Shown piece after piece: positions 9,092 through 18,278 of a DNA stretch of 64,000 nt. Under the pieces are notes generated by a model that was not told where the DNA came from, searched no databases, and worked only from the letters and a program-made list of their open reading frames with translations. The stretch comes from Xanthomonas cucurbitae (GTDB taxonomy: Bacteria; Pseudomonadota; Gammaproteobacteria; Xanthomonadales; Xanthomonadaceae), in NCBI RefSeq assembly GCF_002939885.1, contig NZ_MDED01000002.1:183169-247168 (forward strand), in the 5' to 3' direction. The position numbers and the translations under genes are program-made. Position 1 is the stretch's first letter; the number at the start of each line of letters is the position of its first letter.

Positions 9092-9179
9092 GCGGAGTCT
9101 CCGTGGATCCAGGGCCGCCCAGGGTGCCTGGATCTGCGCAGCAGCGGAAGCAGCGGCGTGCGTCGGCGTACCCGCACCC

Positions 9180-9652
9180 GTAGGAGCGGCCCGGGCCGCG
9201 AGGGCGTTACCGATATCGGTGGGGCCCCATCGCGGCCGGGGCCGCTCCTACGGGGTTGGTCGGAGGTTTGGAGTGTAGCGGCACCAAGTGCAAACGCGGA
9301 GCCACATGCAGTTGTAGGAGCGGCCCAGGCCGCGAGGGCATTACCGATATCGGTGATGCCCCATCGCGGCCGGGGCCGCTCCTACGGGGTTGGTCGGAGG
9401 TTTGGAGTGTAGCGGCACCAAGTGCAAACGCGGAGCCGCGCACATCTGTAGGAGCGGTCCGGGCCGCGAGGGCGTTACCGATATCGGTGGTGCCCCATCG
9501 CGGCCTGGGCCGCTCCTACGGGGTTGGTCGGAGGTTTGGAGTGTGCGGCACCAAGTGCAAACGCGGAGCCGCGCACATCTGTAGGAGCGGCCCGGGCCGC
9601 GAGGGCGTTACCGATATCGGTGGTGCCCCATCGCGGCCTGGGCCGCTCCTAC
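9180..9652. repeat. Array of four GTAG-type REP palindromes
   Basis: Four 72-bp imperfect palindromes lie at 9180-9251, 9314-9385, 9448-9519 and 9581-9652. Each begins GTAGGAGCGG and ends CCGCTCCTAC, with a GATATC centre. The 61-62 bp spacers (containing GGTTTGGAGTGT and AGTGCAAACGCGGAG) are themselves repeated, so the true unit is about 134 bp amplified in tandem. This matches the GTAG REP elements known from Stenotrophomonas and Xanthomonas, which are moved by REP-associated tyrosine transposases. No such transposase lies in the window. No coding sequence is seen between 9092 and 9692. Confidence 0.85.
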
Positions 9653-9692
9653 ACGGCAATGCGCGGTTAGGGCCGGGGCCGCTCCAGGGTTG

Positions 9693-11765
9693 TCAGTCCT
9701 GTGGGTAGCCGAAGCGCACCGCAATCAGCGTAAGCTGATCGAACTGATCGCCCAGCACGCCGCGATAGTCGCGCCAGCGGCCCGCTGCCAGCCGCGCCGG
9801 CCCGCGTGGTTCGATCAACGGGAAGCTCAGCCCGAACGCCTGCTGCAATGCGTCGGAAATGCCCTGCGGGTCGTTCTCGATGCCATCCAGGCGAAGGATG
9901 CGGTGCGGGTACAGGTCGCGTTCGTGCAGCACCGCCAATTGCTCCAGCGCCACCAGCAGCCAGTCGGTGGCCTGCTGCGGCGATTGCAGTGCCAGCGGTG
10001 CCGGGGCCCCGGCCGAGAGCCAGTCCAGCAGCATGTCGCGCGGGTCGCGCAGCGCGATCGCCAGGCGCCCCTCGGGCAGATGCGGGCGCAACGCACCCAG
10101 TAGGCTGTTGTCCCACCACAGCAGCCAGTCGATGACATTGCCGTCATCGATGGCGCGGCGCGGCAACTGCGCCTTCCAGCCCTCCACCAGCGCCATCGGC
10201 GCGAGCTCGCCGGAGGCCAGTTGCTCGACGGTACGGTAGCTCTGCAATGCGTCCGACGGCGGGGTGGTGCCGTAGCGATCGCCGCGTACCAGCGGGGTGG
10301 CGGCGTCCATCACCGCGATCAGCCGTTCGACATGCGAGCCGGGCACGCCCCAGACGAACAACGGGCGCGCGGTGACGGTGTCGGGAATGGTCCCCAGCGC
10401 CGGCCACTGCATCGGCTGGCTGGCGGCCAACGGCGGCAACGGCAGCCGGTGCGGGGCCTGTTCGCGCTGGAACTGCATCCAGGTGGCCAGCGCCGCGTCG
10501 GGTTGCCCGGCGCGGTCCTGCACGTTGCCCAGCCAGGGCCGCAACACGGTCTGCTGCGGCGCCGGCAGGGAGTCGATCAGCGATTGCACGCAGGCGATCG
10601 CCGCCGCCGGGTCCCGCGCCAGCAGGGCTTCGACGATGCGCTGCTCGCCGCTGATGCGGCCCGGTTCCACCGCCACGATCTGGCGCGCCACCATTTCCGC
10701 TGCATCGGCATGGCCCTGCATGTCGTGCACGCGCATCAGCGCTTCCAGCGCCGGCAGGTGCTCGGGCATGGCCAGCAGCCAGCGCTCGATCACGCCTTGC
10801 GCCTGCGGCCCGCCGACCGGCTCCACCGCCAGTCGGGCCAGCCACAGGTCATGCGCATTGGCCGAAGTGGCCAGCGCCGCGTCCAGGGTGTCGCGCGCAT
10901 CGTCCACCGCGCCCAGCCGCTCCCAGGCGGTGAGCAGCGCATGCAGGGTGCGGCGATCAGCCGGCCAGTGCGCCAGCGCCAGGCGTAGGTGCGCGGCGGC
11001 CTGGTCGGGGCGCCCGGCCTGCAATTCCATCTCGCCGGCAAGCCTGCGCATGGCCGGGATGTCGCCGCCGGGCTGGGCCAGCACGCCCTGCATCGCGGTC
11101 AGCGCATCGTCCAGGCGCCCCTGCTGCTGGGCCAGTTGGGCAATGAAGGCGCGCAGCGCGGTGCCGGGTGGGTTGAGTTCCGCCACGCGTTCGAACGCAC
11201 GCTCGGCGAAGGCGAAATGCTCCTTCTGCAGGTAGGCAAAGCCCAGTGCGAACATCACCCGCGCATCGTCGGGCAATTGCTCGGCGGCGCGGGTGAGCAG
11301 CGCCAGCGCGCGGTCGCTCTGGCCCCGACGCATCTCCACCACGCCGTCGACCGCCAGCAACTGCGGGTGCTCCGGCGCCAGACGCGCGGCGGTGCGGCTC
11401 AGCCGCTCGGCGTCGTCCAGATCGCCACGCGCCACCGCCAGATGCGCCTGCATCACGTAGGCATCGAACTGATTGGGGTCCAGCGCGGTGCTGCGCGACA
11501 GCGCGGCATCGGCCGCGGCCAGATCACGCGCGGCCAGCAGCAGGCCGGCACGCAGCAGGTGCAGGTCGGCGTCTTCCGGGGCCAGCGTCAGCGCGGTGTC
11601 GATGCTGGCCAGCGCCAGCGCCGGCTGACCTTGCTGCTGCAGGGCCAGCCCGAGCCAGCGGTGCGGCGGTGCGGCGTCCGGCGCGGCCGTCACCCATTCG
11701 CGGGCCAGTGCCACCGCATCGTCGGCCGCATTGCGGCGCAGGGCTTGAAGAATGGCGTCTTGCAT
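9693..11765 (-). CDS. TPR protein with degenerate sulfotransferase-like C-terminus
   Basis: A 690-residue protein. Residues 1 to about 440 are consecutive tetratricopeptide repeats (the A-x3-A-L-L pattern recurs about every 34 residues). Residues from about 460 resemble the TPR-sulfotransferase family. FVWGVPGSHVERL stands where the PAPS-binding loop (FxxGxPRSGT) would be, and LAIALRDPRDMLLDW resembles the 3'-phosphate site. The first motif has lost the Arg-Ser-Gly-Thr core, so sulfonation activity is doubtful. No signal peptide is present. It sits alone between the REP array and a YheT gene. Confidence 0.75.
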   Translation of the reverse strand: MQDAILQALRRNAADDAVALAREWVTAAPDAAPPHRWLGLALQQQGQPALALASIDTALTLAPEDADLHLLRAGLLLAARDLAAADAALSRSTALDPNQFDAYVMQAHLAVARGDLDDAERLSRTAARLAPEHPQLLAVDGVVEMRRGQSDRALALLTRAAEQLPDDARVMFALGFAYLQKEHFAFAERAFERVAELNPPGTALRAFIAQLAQQQGRLDDALTAMQGVLAQPGGDIPAMRRLAGEMELQAGRPDQAAAHLRLALAHWPADRRTLHALLTAWERLGAVDDARDTLDAALATSANAHDLWLARLAVEPVGGPQAQGVIERWLLAMPEHLPALEALMRVHDMQGHADAAEMVARQIVAVEPGRISGEQRIVEALLARDPAAAIACVQSLIDSLPAPQQTVLRPWLGNVQDRAGQPDAALATWMQFQREQAPHRLPLPPLAASQPMQWPALGTIPDTVTARPLFVWGVPGSHVERLIAVMDAATPLVRGDRYGTTPPSDALQSYRTVEQLASGELAPMALVEGWKAQLPRRAIDDGNVIDWLLWWDNSLLGALRPHLPEGRLAIALRDPRDMLLDWLSAGAPAPLALQSPQQATDWLLVALEQLAVLHERDLYPHRILRLDGIENDPQGISDALQQAFGLSFPLIEPRGPARLAAGRWRDYRGVLGDQFDQLTLIAVRFGYPQD

Positions 11766-11822
11766 GGCGGCGGTGTGTCCCGGACAAACCGCTATTGTAG
11801 CGATGCGCGGCGGGGCGCCGAC

Positions 11823-12809
11823 CTACCGGGTGGCAGCCAGCCGCTCGGCCACCCAGCGTTCGGCAAAGCCGTCGCCACGGGCGTTTTCCAGAAAACCGCA
11901 ATGGCCGCCCCAGCGCGCGATCTCCAGCTGCGCCTGCGCCGGCAGGCGCCAGGCGGCGAAGTCTTCGAACGGAATCACCGGGTCGTCCTGGGCCATCAGG
12001 ATGGCTGCGGGCACCTGCAACCCCGCCAGCCGCTCGCCGGCGATCGAGTAACTCTCGAAATATGCTTCCAGCGAGCCATGGCCGGTGTGCTGCACCGCCA
12101 GCCAGGCCATCAAGCCGCGCATGTCCAGTGCCAGGGTGGCGTCGTCGTAGCCATGCTGGTCGGGAAACAGGGCGCGCTTGCGCAGCAGCGAATCGCGCCA
12201 TTTACGGCGGAAATACCAGTCGTAGAACTGCGGGCCCTTTTCCAGCTGGGTCATGGTGGCGGCCGGGTCCAACAGCGGGCACACCGCCGCCACGCCGGCC
12301 AGCGGCAACCCGGCGGCCGGCGCACGCAAGGCCAGCCGCAGCGCGAAATTGCCGCCCAGCGAATATCCGGCCGCCAGCAGCTGCGCCGACGGAAAGCGCT
12401 GCCACAGATCGCCTGCGGCGTTGACTACCTCGTCGATGCGGTCGGAGTGGAACAGGTCCACGTTGAGATGATGGGTACCGCCGTGGTCGCGGAAATTCAG
12501 CCGGAACACCTGGTAGCCCAGGCCAAGCAGGCGCGCAGCGGTCAGCCGCATGTAGTTCGAATCGGCGCTGCCTTCCCACCCGTGCAGCAACAACACGGTG
12601 CCGCGCACCGGCGCATCGCCGGGTGGCACGCTCAGCCAGCCCTGCAGGCGCACGCCGTCGCCGCCATCGAGGATGTGTTCGCTGGTGACCGCGCCACTGG
12701 CGGCCAGCAGCTGCCGGCTGCGCAACCGGCGCAAGGCGCTGCTGCCCAGCACCGATTGCACATGCGGATTACGCAGCCAGCGCGGCGGCTGGTAGTCGGA
12801 GGCGTTCAT
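11823..12809 (-). CDS. YheT-type alpha/beta hydrolase
   Basis: A 328-residue alpha/beta-hydrolase of the YheT/EMB8 group. The oxyanion region is LLLHGWEGSADSNYM, the nucleophile elbow AGYSLGGN, the acid lies in AQDDPVIP, and the His in WGGHCGFLE. The N-terminal PPRWLRNPHVQSVLG is characteristic of this group. The ATG at 12809 was chosen over an in-frame GTG two codons earlier. The substrate is unknown, although relatives act on esters and lipids. A lysophospholipid acyltransferase-type gene lies 63 bp upstream on the same strand. Confidence 0.85.
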   Translation of the reverse strand: MNASDYQPPRWLRNPHVQSVLGSSALRRLRSRQLLAASGAVTSEHILDGGDGVRLQGWLSVPPGDAPVRGTVLLLHGWEGSADSNYMRLTAARLLGLGYQVFRLNFRDHGGTHHLNVDLFHSDRIDEVVNAAGDLWQRFPSAQLLAAGYSLGGNFALRLALRAPAAGLPLAGVAAVCPLLDPAATMTQLEKGPQFYDWYFRRKWRDSLLRKRALFPDQHGYDDATLALDMRGLMAWLAVQHTGHGSLEAYFESYSIAGERLAGLQVPAAILMAQDDPVIPFEDFAAWRLPAQAQLEIARWGGHCGFLENARGDGFAERWVAERLAATR

Positions 12810-12872
12810 GCGCACGCCTGGCCTGCTGGTGGCAGCTTGACGATGGCGGCGATGCGCACCTGCATTGCCGGC

Positions 12873-13676
12873 TCAGGACTCCATCGCGGCGATGATGCGG
12901 TGCCGCGAGGTATCGGCCAGGCGACGCCGCCCTTCGATGTCCAATGCCCCGATCGGCTCCAGGAAATGCACCTCCGCCAGCCGCGACGGCTCACCGAGCA
13001 GGCGCACGATATTGGCAAAGAAACTCTCGCGCTCGCCAAAGGCCACCACCGCCTGCGCATTGCCGCGCACACCGTAGCGCAGCGCCACCGGCTGTACCGG
13101 CACGCCGGCTTCCACCGAGGCCTGGAAGATGCGCGCATGGAACGGGCCCACTTCGGTGCCGCCGCGGGTGCGCCCTTCCGGAAACACGCCCACCGGCTTG
13201 CCGCTGCGCAGGCGCTGCAGCATTTCCTGCAATACCCCGCCCATCGATTCGGTGTTGCCGCGCTGATGGAAGATGGTCTGGCCCTTGGCCGCCAGCCAGC
13301 CCACCAGCGGCCAGCCGGCGATCTCGCGCTTGGCCACGAAGCCCATCACGCGCTGGCTGTGCAGCATGGAGATATCCACCCAGCTGACGTGGTTGGCCAC
13401 GAACAGGGTGGCGCCAGGCAACGGCGTGCCGACGCGGCGCAGGCGGAAGCCGAAGATGCGCATCAGGTTGCCCTGCCACCAGCGGATCATCCGCTCGTCC
13501 AGGGTGTCCTCAGCGCCGGTACGGATGCGCGCCAGCGGCGGCGCCACCACGCACAGCATGGTGATCGGCAGGCAGATGCACAGATGCAGCAGCAGCACCG
13601 GCACCCGGTACAGGTACCGCAACGCGCGCAGCACGCCGCCAGCATCGCGCGTGGCGTCCAGGGATGACTCGCTCAT
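12873..13676 (-). CDS. 1-acyl-sn-glycerol-3-phosphate acyltransferase family protein
   Basis: A 267-residue PlsC-type acyltransferase that would transfer an acyl chain to a lysophospholipid or related acceptor. A hydrophobic anchor (LYRVPVLLLHLCICLPITMLC) spans about residues 20-40. Motif I is NHVSWVD (HX4D) and motif III is FPEGRTRGG. The ATG at 13676 was chosen because the in-frame sequence upstream has no family character. It could equally be an ornithine-lipid type OlsA; sequence reading does not decide. Confidence 0.85.
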   Translation of the reverse strand: MSESSLDATRDAGGVLRALRYLYRVPVLLLHLCICLPITMLCVVAPPLARIRTGAEDTLDERMIRWWQGNLMRIFGFRLRRVGTPLPGATLFVANHVSWVDISMLHSQRVMGFVAKREIAGWPLVGWLAAKGQTIFHQRGNTESMGGVLQEMLQRLRSGKPVGVFPEGRTRGGTEVGPFHARIFQASVEAGVPVQPVALRYGVRGNAQAVVAFGERESFFANIVRLLGEPSRLAEVHFLEPIGALDIEGRRRLADTSRHRIIAAMES

Positions 13677-13793
13677 TCGACCAACGGGACCGGTAGCAGG
13701 GGGAGGAGGCACGGCTATTGTGACAGCAGCTTGGCGGCGGCGCAGTGCCGGTGGCGCACGGCGCTGTTCCACCCATGCGCCTGGCGGACGCGC

Positions 13794-14222
13794 TCAGCCA
13801 TCGTTGCGCGCCACCACCGCCAGGGTCAGCCGCGACACGCACACCCGTTTGCCGGCCGGATTCTCGATGACGATGTCCCAGACCTGGGTACTGCGCCCGA
13901 CGTGCACCGCGCGCGCGGTACCAGTGACCAGGCCCTGGGTGGCGGCCCGCAGGTGATTGGCATTGATTTCCAGCCCCACGCAGATCTGGCTGCGCAGGTC
14001 CACGCACAGGTTGCCGGCGCTGCTGCCCAGGGTTTCGGCCAATACCACCGAAGCGCCACCATGCAGCAGGCCATAGGGCTGCCGGGTGCGCGTGTCCACC
14101 GGCATGGTGCCGCGCAGCCAGTCGTCGCCGACCTCGGTGAACACGATGCCCAGGTGCGCGATCAGGCTGTCGCGGCTGGTGGCGTTGAGGGCGGCGAGGT
14201 CGACGGGTTCGCGAAAAATCAT
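13794..14222 (-). CDS. PaaI-family hotdog thioesterase
   Basis: A 142-residue single hotdog-fold acyl-CoA thioesterase of the PaaI/MenI group. YGLLHGGASVVLAETLGS is the signature, with the conserved HGG and the catalytic Glu in AETLGS. The ATG at 14222 was chosen because everything in frame upstream is a translated 7-bp satellite (repeats of FPIPDSR) that starts 6 bp upstream of it. The repeat thus occupies the 5' leader and may affect expression. Confidence 0.85.
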   Translation of the reverse strand: MIFREPVDLAALNATSRDSLIAHLGIVFTEVGDDWLRGTMPVDTRTRQPYGLLHGGASVVLAETLGSSAGNLCVDLRSQICVGLEINANHLRAATQGLVTGTARAVHVGRSTQVWDIVIENPAGKRVCVSRLTLAVVARNDG

Positions 14223-14227
14223 GGGCT

Positions 14228-14290
14228 GGGAATCGGGAATGGGGAATCGGGAATCGGGAATCGGGAATCGGGAATCGGGAATCGGGAATC
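14228..14290. repeat. 7-bp tandem repeat, nine units of GGGAATC
   Basis: Nine consecutive GGGAATC units (the second is GGGAATG) run without interruption up to 6 bp from the thioesterase start codon. Such 7-mers are prone to length change by slippage and are usable for strain typing. Since it lies in the leader, copy number could change ribosome access but not the reading frame. Confidence 0.9.
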
Positions 14291-14414
14291 GCAACAGCAT
14301 CTGCGGTGCCGCGGCCGGATGCAACGGCGGCGACGGGTCGCTGCACTGCCACGACGGTGACAGACCGGGCGGGAGCGTTGCATGCGCCCGCTGCACGTCC
14401 CGGCAGCGGGGTGC

Positions 14415-16430
14415 TCAGAGAATCGGCACCAGGCCGGCGCCAAACGCTGTGAGCATGCGCACCAGCAGCCACTTCGGCCCCACGTTGACCTCGGGGAAAT
14501 CGCCGACCGCCACATAGCACTGGCGGAATTGCGGGTCCTGCCGCTTGAGTGGGAACGGGCAGCCCGGGCCGGGCTGGAACTCGTAGTTGGTAGCGTAGCG
14601 CCAGGGCCAGAAATCCAGCACCGGCAGCGCTTCGGACATCTTGCCCACGCTGTAGTTCAGACCACTGAGGACCGGCGGCTTCTCGCGCGACGCCACCGTC
14701 CAAGCATTCTCCGGGCTGATGTCGCGTTCGATGCTCGCCGCCAGCGCCTGCGCAAAGCGCACATCGTCGATCACCACCGCCGCCTCGGTGTTGTAGTTCT
14801 CGCTGCGCGGGTCGAAGTTGTGCGTGCCGATCACGCCGATGCGGCGGTCCACCACCAACGATTTGGCGTGCAGACCCATGCGTGCGCCGGCACGGGTCAC
14901 CGGCAGCGGTTTGTTGACCGCACGCGTGCCCAGGAACGAGGGCCGGGTTTCGGTCCGCAGCACGCGGCGATCAACCGCGCTGCCGCCGGGCGCCCGGCCG
15001 CCACCGCTGCTGCCGCGCAGCGCGCTCGCTGGCGCTCTGTCTGCCCCACCGCCACTGCTGCCACGCATCGCATTGCCGGCCGCGCTGCCACCGATCAGGC
15101 GGTTGTCGCGGCTGTCTTCGTTGGTCTGCAACGCCGGGTTGAGCGGGTCCGGCACCAGGTTGGCGTAGTCCACCGGTGCATCCAGCGGAAACGGCTTGAA
15201 CTCGTAGACGTTGAAGCCCAGTTCGCGCAGGTTGCGGCGTTTGAACTTGTACGACAACGCATACACGATGGGGTTGTCGGTAGCCGCCAGGCTATTGCTG
15301 GACACCACGATGCGCGGCGGTTGCGGGCGGGCGCGCAGGCTGCGGAAGATCGCCTGCGCCTGGTCGGACAACACCAGGTACGGCGTCTGCAACAGCACTT
15401 CCTGCTGCGCGCCGGCGATCAGGCTGTCCAGTTCCGGCGCGGTGGACACCGCCTTGGCGGCGTGGTCCTTGCGATGCTTCTGCGGCAGGTCGGCCACGTA
15501 CAGCACGCGTTGCACCGGCATGGCCGGGGTGACGAAGGCATCGCGCACGAACTGCGGATCGCGCGCCTCGCGATCTACCCGCGCCACCCGGTCCGGGCGG
15601 CGGAACTGCGCCGGCGGCATCTGCGGCACGCCCTGCTCCAGCAACAAGCGGCCCACATCGTTCAGTCGTTCGACCGGGATGCTGCGCCGCGCGCGCCAGA
15701 ACGCATCGAAGTTGGCGGCCATGGCGCGCACTTCCGGTCCGGCCAGGATCACGTCGCGGTCGCGGAAGTTGTATTCGCTGTCCCAGTCGTAATAGTCGTC
15801 CTGGTAATTGCGCCCGCCCACCACCCCCAGCACGTCGTCCACCACCAGCAGCTTGTTGTGCATGCGCTGGTTGAAGCGCCGGAAACAGCACAGCACGCTG
15901 CCAACGTAGTCGAAGTAATTGAGCTTGACCTTGCCGAAGGTGGGGTTGTAGATGCGCAGCTGCAGGTTTTCATGGCTGCCGGCCAGCGCACCGAGAATCT
16001 GCAGGTCGGTGATCGCCGAAAGCTGATCGATCAGGATGCGTACCTTGACCCCGCGCCTGGCGGCGTCGGTCAAGGCATCCAGCACCATGCGCGCGCTGTC
16101 GTCCTTGTCGAAGATATAGGTCTGCAGGTCGATGCTGCGGGTAGCGCTGCGGATCAGGTTGAGCCGGGCCACCAACGATTCTTCGCCATGGTCGACGATG
16201 GTGGCGTAGTGGCGCGGTGCGCTTGGCGTGGAGGCGCTCATCGCATCGCCCCCCAGCGTGCGCAACGGCGAAGGCAGGGCGCAATGGTTGGCCTGCGTGC
16301 ACTCCACCACGGTGCTGCGCGCGGCAGCGGCCACGGCGGCGGCACGGTTGCGTTCGATGTTCGACAGACCCGCGCATCCGGTGCCTAGCAACAGCGTTGC
16401 CAGCACCAGGACCTTCAACAGCCACTTCAC
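14415..16430 (-). CDS. Phospholipase D-family lipoprotein (cardiolipin synthase-like)
   Basis: A 671-residue protein with two HKD motifs, HNKLLVVDD (191-199) and HAKSLVVDR (521-529), the active-site pair of the phospholipase D superfamily. The N-terminus is a lipoprotein signal ending LLGTGC (Cys19). The start is the GTG at 16430, which overlaps the stop of the upstream yceI-like gene as GTGA. Residues about 448-486 are a Gly/Ser/Ala-rich low-complexity insert with an internal RGSSGGG duplication, placed between the catalytic halves. It is the last gene of parA-sixA-yceI-pld. Candidate activities are cardiolipin synthesis (ClsC type) or phospholipid hydrolysis. Confidence 0.85.
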   Translation of the reverse strand: MKWLLKVLVLATLLLGTGCAGLSNIERNRAAAVAAAARSTVVECTQANHCALPSPLRTLGGDAMSASTPSAPRHYATIVDHGEESLVARLNLIRSATRSIDLQTYIFDKDDSARMVLDALTDAARRGVKVRILIDQLSAITDLQILGALAGSHENLQLRIYNPTFGKVKLNYFDYVGSVLCCFRRFNQRMHNKLLVVDDVLGVVGGRNYQDDYYDWDSEYNFRDRDVILAGPEVRAMAANFDAFWRARRSIPVERLNDVGRLLLEQGVPQMPPAQFRRPDRVARVDREARDPQFVRDAFVTPAMPVQRVLYVADLPQKHRKDHAAKAVSTAPELDSLIAGAQQEVLLQTPYLVLSDQAQAIFRSLRARPQPPRIVVSSNSLAATDNPIVYALSYKFKRRNLRELGFNVYEFKPFPLDAPVDYANLVPDPLNPALQTNEDSRDNRLIGGSAAGNAMRGSSGGGADRAPASALRGSSGGGRAPGGSAVDRRVLRTETRPSFLGTRAVNKPLPVTRAGARMGLHAKSLVVDRRIGVIGTHNFDPRSENYNTEAAVVIDDVRFAQALAASIERDISPENAWTVASREKPPVLSGLNYSVGKMSEALPVLDFWPWRYATNYEFQPGPGCPFPLKRQDPQFRQCYVAVGDFPEVNVGPKWLLVRMLTAFGAGLVPIL

Positions 16431-16999
16431 GGGCGCCGCGCCTCCTGCAGACGCCCGCGCAAAATAAATGTCACCCTGTCGCCCAGGGCCATCTGCCACG
16501 CATTCATTCCATAACGTCCACGCAGGACCGTACCCCGGCTGATCACCTCGCAATCATAGCCCGGCCGGGCGCACTCCGCGGACGCCACATGCAGGGTTTC
16601 CATGTGGGTGATTCCGCGGATGGTCAGGTTGCCGAGGATGTCGCCCCCCTGCGTGACAACGCCCCGGGTGTAGGGCAACGACTCGAACTCCACCACCGGG
16701 TAGCGGGCCACGTCGAAGAAATCCTCGCCGCGCATCCAGCCGGTGTAGCGGTCCTTGCCGGGGATCTCCACCTGGGTGGCGTCCAGCCGAAAACGCACCT
16801 GTTCGCGTCCGTCGGCCAGCTCCACCACCTCACCATGAAAACGCGGAAACAAGCCCTCGATCCTCATGCCGAAGCGGGTCCTGATCTCGAACCCGAAGCG
16901 CGATTGCGCCGGGTCGATCACATGCACCTGCTGCTGCGCGAGGCAGGGCAACGCGGCCCACAGCGCCAGCCAGGCGACCCAGCGCAGCGACAGTGACAC
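16427..16999 (-). CDS. YceI-family secreted lipid-binding-like protein
   Basis: A 190-residue protein with a signal peptide ending near PCLAQQ and a YceI lipocalin-like beta-barrel (IDPAQSRFGFEIRTRFG at the start, then FRLDATQVEIPGKDRYTGWMR). Family members bind isoprenoid or fatty lipids in the periplasm. The start is the GTG at 16999, three bases after the sixA stop, and its stop overlaps the next gene's GTG. Tight coupling to a phospholipase D-type lipoprotein suggests a shared envelope-lipid role, which is inference. Confidence 0.82.
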   Translation of the reverse strand: MSLSLRWVAWLALWAALPCLAQQQVHVIDPAQSRFGFEIRTRFGMRIEGLFPRFHGEVVELADGREQVRFRLDATQVEIPGKDRYTGWMRGEDFFDVARYPVVEFESLPYTRGVVTQGGDILGNLTIRGITHMETLHVASAECARPGYDCEVISRGTVLRGRYGMNAWQMALGDRVTFILRGRLQEARRP

Positions 17000-17002
17000 C
17001 GA

Positions 17003-17479
17003 TCAAGGCCACCAGAACGCGGTCAGGCGGGCGATGCCCGGCTCGATGGTGGCCTCCAGCGGAAGCGCCAGCAGCGCGATCGAGGCGGTCGGCATGCCGC
17101 GGTAGTCACCGCTCTGGCCGCTATGCATCAGCGCCGCCAGGCGTTCCAGGCCCGGGTTGTGCCCGACCAGTAGCAGGCGCTCGGCGTCGCGGTGTTCGTC
17201 CACCAGGCTGGCCAGGGTGCCGGGGGTTGCCTCGTAGATGCGCTCGTCCAGGCGTTGTTCGATGTAGCCGGTGAGTTCGAGCACCGCTTCCAGGGTTTCG
17301 CGCGCGCGCCGGGCCGGCGAGCACAGCACCCGGTCGGGCACCAGCCGCTGTTCGCGCAGCCAGCGCCCGGCGGCCTCGGCTTCGGCAATGCCGTGCGGCG
17401 ACAGCGGGCGGTCGAGGTCGGCCTGGCCGGTGTCGGCCGGCTCGGCATGGGCATGTCGCAACAAGATCAATTCGCGCAT
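17003..17479 (-). CDS. sixA: Phosphohistidine phosphatase SixA
   Basis: A 158-residue member of the histidine phosphatase superfamily. The N-terminal catalytic motif is LLRHAHAEP with H9, and the second conserved His lies in LLVGHNPGLERL. This short form lacks extra domains and matches SixA, which removes phosphate from histidine-phosphotransfer proteins. It begins 16 bp after the ParA-type gene and ends 3 bp before the yceI-like gene, so the four genes form one operon. Confidence 0.88.
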   Translation of the reverse strand: MRELILLRHAHAEPADTGQADLDRPLSPHGIAEAEAAGRWLREQRLVPDRVLCSPARRARETLEAVLELTGYIEQRLDERIYEATPGTLASLVDEHRDAERLLLVGHNPGLERLAALMHSGQSGDYRGMPTASIALLALPLEATIEPGIARLTAFWWP

Positions 17480-17495
17480 TGGGAACGTTCCGGTT

Positions 17496-18128
17496 CTAGG
17501 ACTTTTTGAGCCACTTCAGCAGTGGCTCCCAGTCCTGTTGATGGTCGCGCACCTGCGCCGAGCGGTAGTCGAACAAACTGCGCCCCAGGCCGGCCATGAC
17601 GACATAGGCCTGGGTATCGCGCAGCTGGGCCACCAGCGGGTACGGCCAGCTGCCGATCATGTCGGCGGCCTGTTGCGAGGTCTGGGTCCAGGGACGGGCG
17701 CGATTGAGCACCAGCCCCACCGGCAGTTTGCGCTGATGCACGCGCGGCACCTTGGCCAGGGTGTTGAGGAAGCCCACCACCGCTTCGATATCCAGCGCCG
17801 ACGACAACACCGGCACCACGACGGCATCGACATGGTCCAGGAAACCGCCCAGGTCATCTGCCATGGCGCCGGCCGGGGCATCGATGACCAGGTAATCGGT
17901 GCCCTCGGGCACGGCGGCCTGCCAGTTGCGGCGTTTGGTGGCATCGATCGGCAAGACCGCGCTTTCCAGACTGGCCCGGCGCTGCGCCCAGCGCGTGGAC
18001 GACCCCTGGGGGTCGGCATCGGCCAGCACGGTGCGCTGGCCCTGCAACGCCGCATGTGCGGCCAGATTGGTGGCGATCGTGGTCTTGCCGACGCCGCCTT
18101 TGGAAGCGGCCACCAGGACTGTCTTCAT
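17496..18128 (-). CDS. ParA-family ATPase without ParB partner
   Basis: A 210-residue deviant Walker ATPase of the ParA/MinD group. The signature is KGGVGKTT at residues 10-17, Walker A' is LADADPQGSS, and Walker B is YLVIDAPAG. It is much shorter than chromosomal ParA and has no DNA-binding extension; no parB or parS is visible nearby. Such orphan ParA proteins often place protein clusters or polar complexes. It is first of the operon with sixA, the yceI-like gene and the phospholipase D-type gene. Confidence 0.85.
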   Translation of the reverse strand: MKTVLVAASKGGVGKTTIATNLAAHAALQGQRTVLADADPQGSSTRWAQRRASLESAVLPIDATKRRNWQAAVPEGTDYLVIDAPAGAMADDLGGFLDHVDAVVVPVLSSALDIEAVVGFLNTLAKVPRVHQRKLPVGLVLNRARPWTQTSQQAADMIGSWPYPLVAQLRDTQAYVVMAGLGRSLFDYRSAQVRDHQQDWEPLLKWLKKS

Positions 18129-18278
18129 GCACGCCTCGCTTCCGGGAGCTGGCAGGCAGCGTACACCGCGGCCGGGTGAGGAAGTAGTTGAAAAACGTTA
18201 AACGCGCCGGCATGCCGGCAACGCCTGGCGAACGAGGCCGCAACGCGGATGTGCCAGCGTGGATGGGGACGCTTGAGG

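Noticed and set aside
9180..9652. Repeat array considered as CRISPR
   Set aside because: Spacers are themselves repeats, units are 134 bp and palindromic; no cas genes are near.
18206..18219. GCCGGCATGCCGGC palindrome upstream of parA-type gene, considered as parS
   Set aside because: It does not match the parS consensus and no parB is nearby; GC-rich palindromes are common here.
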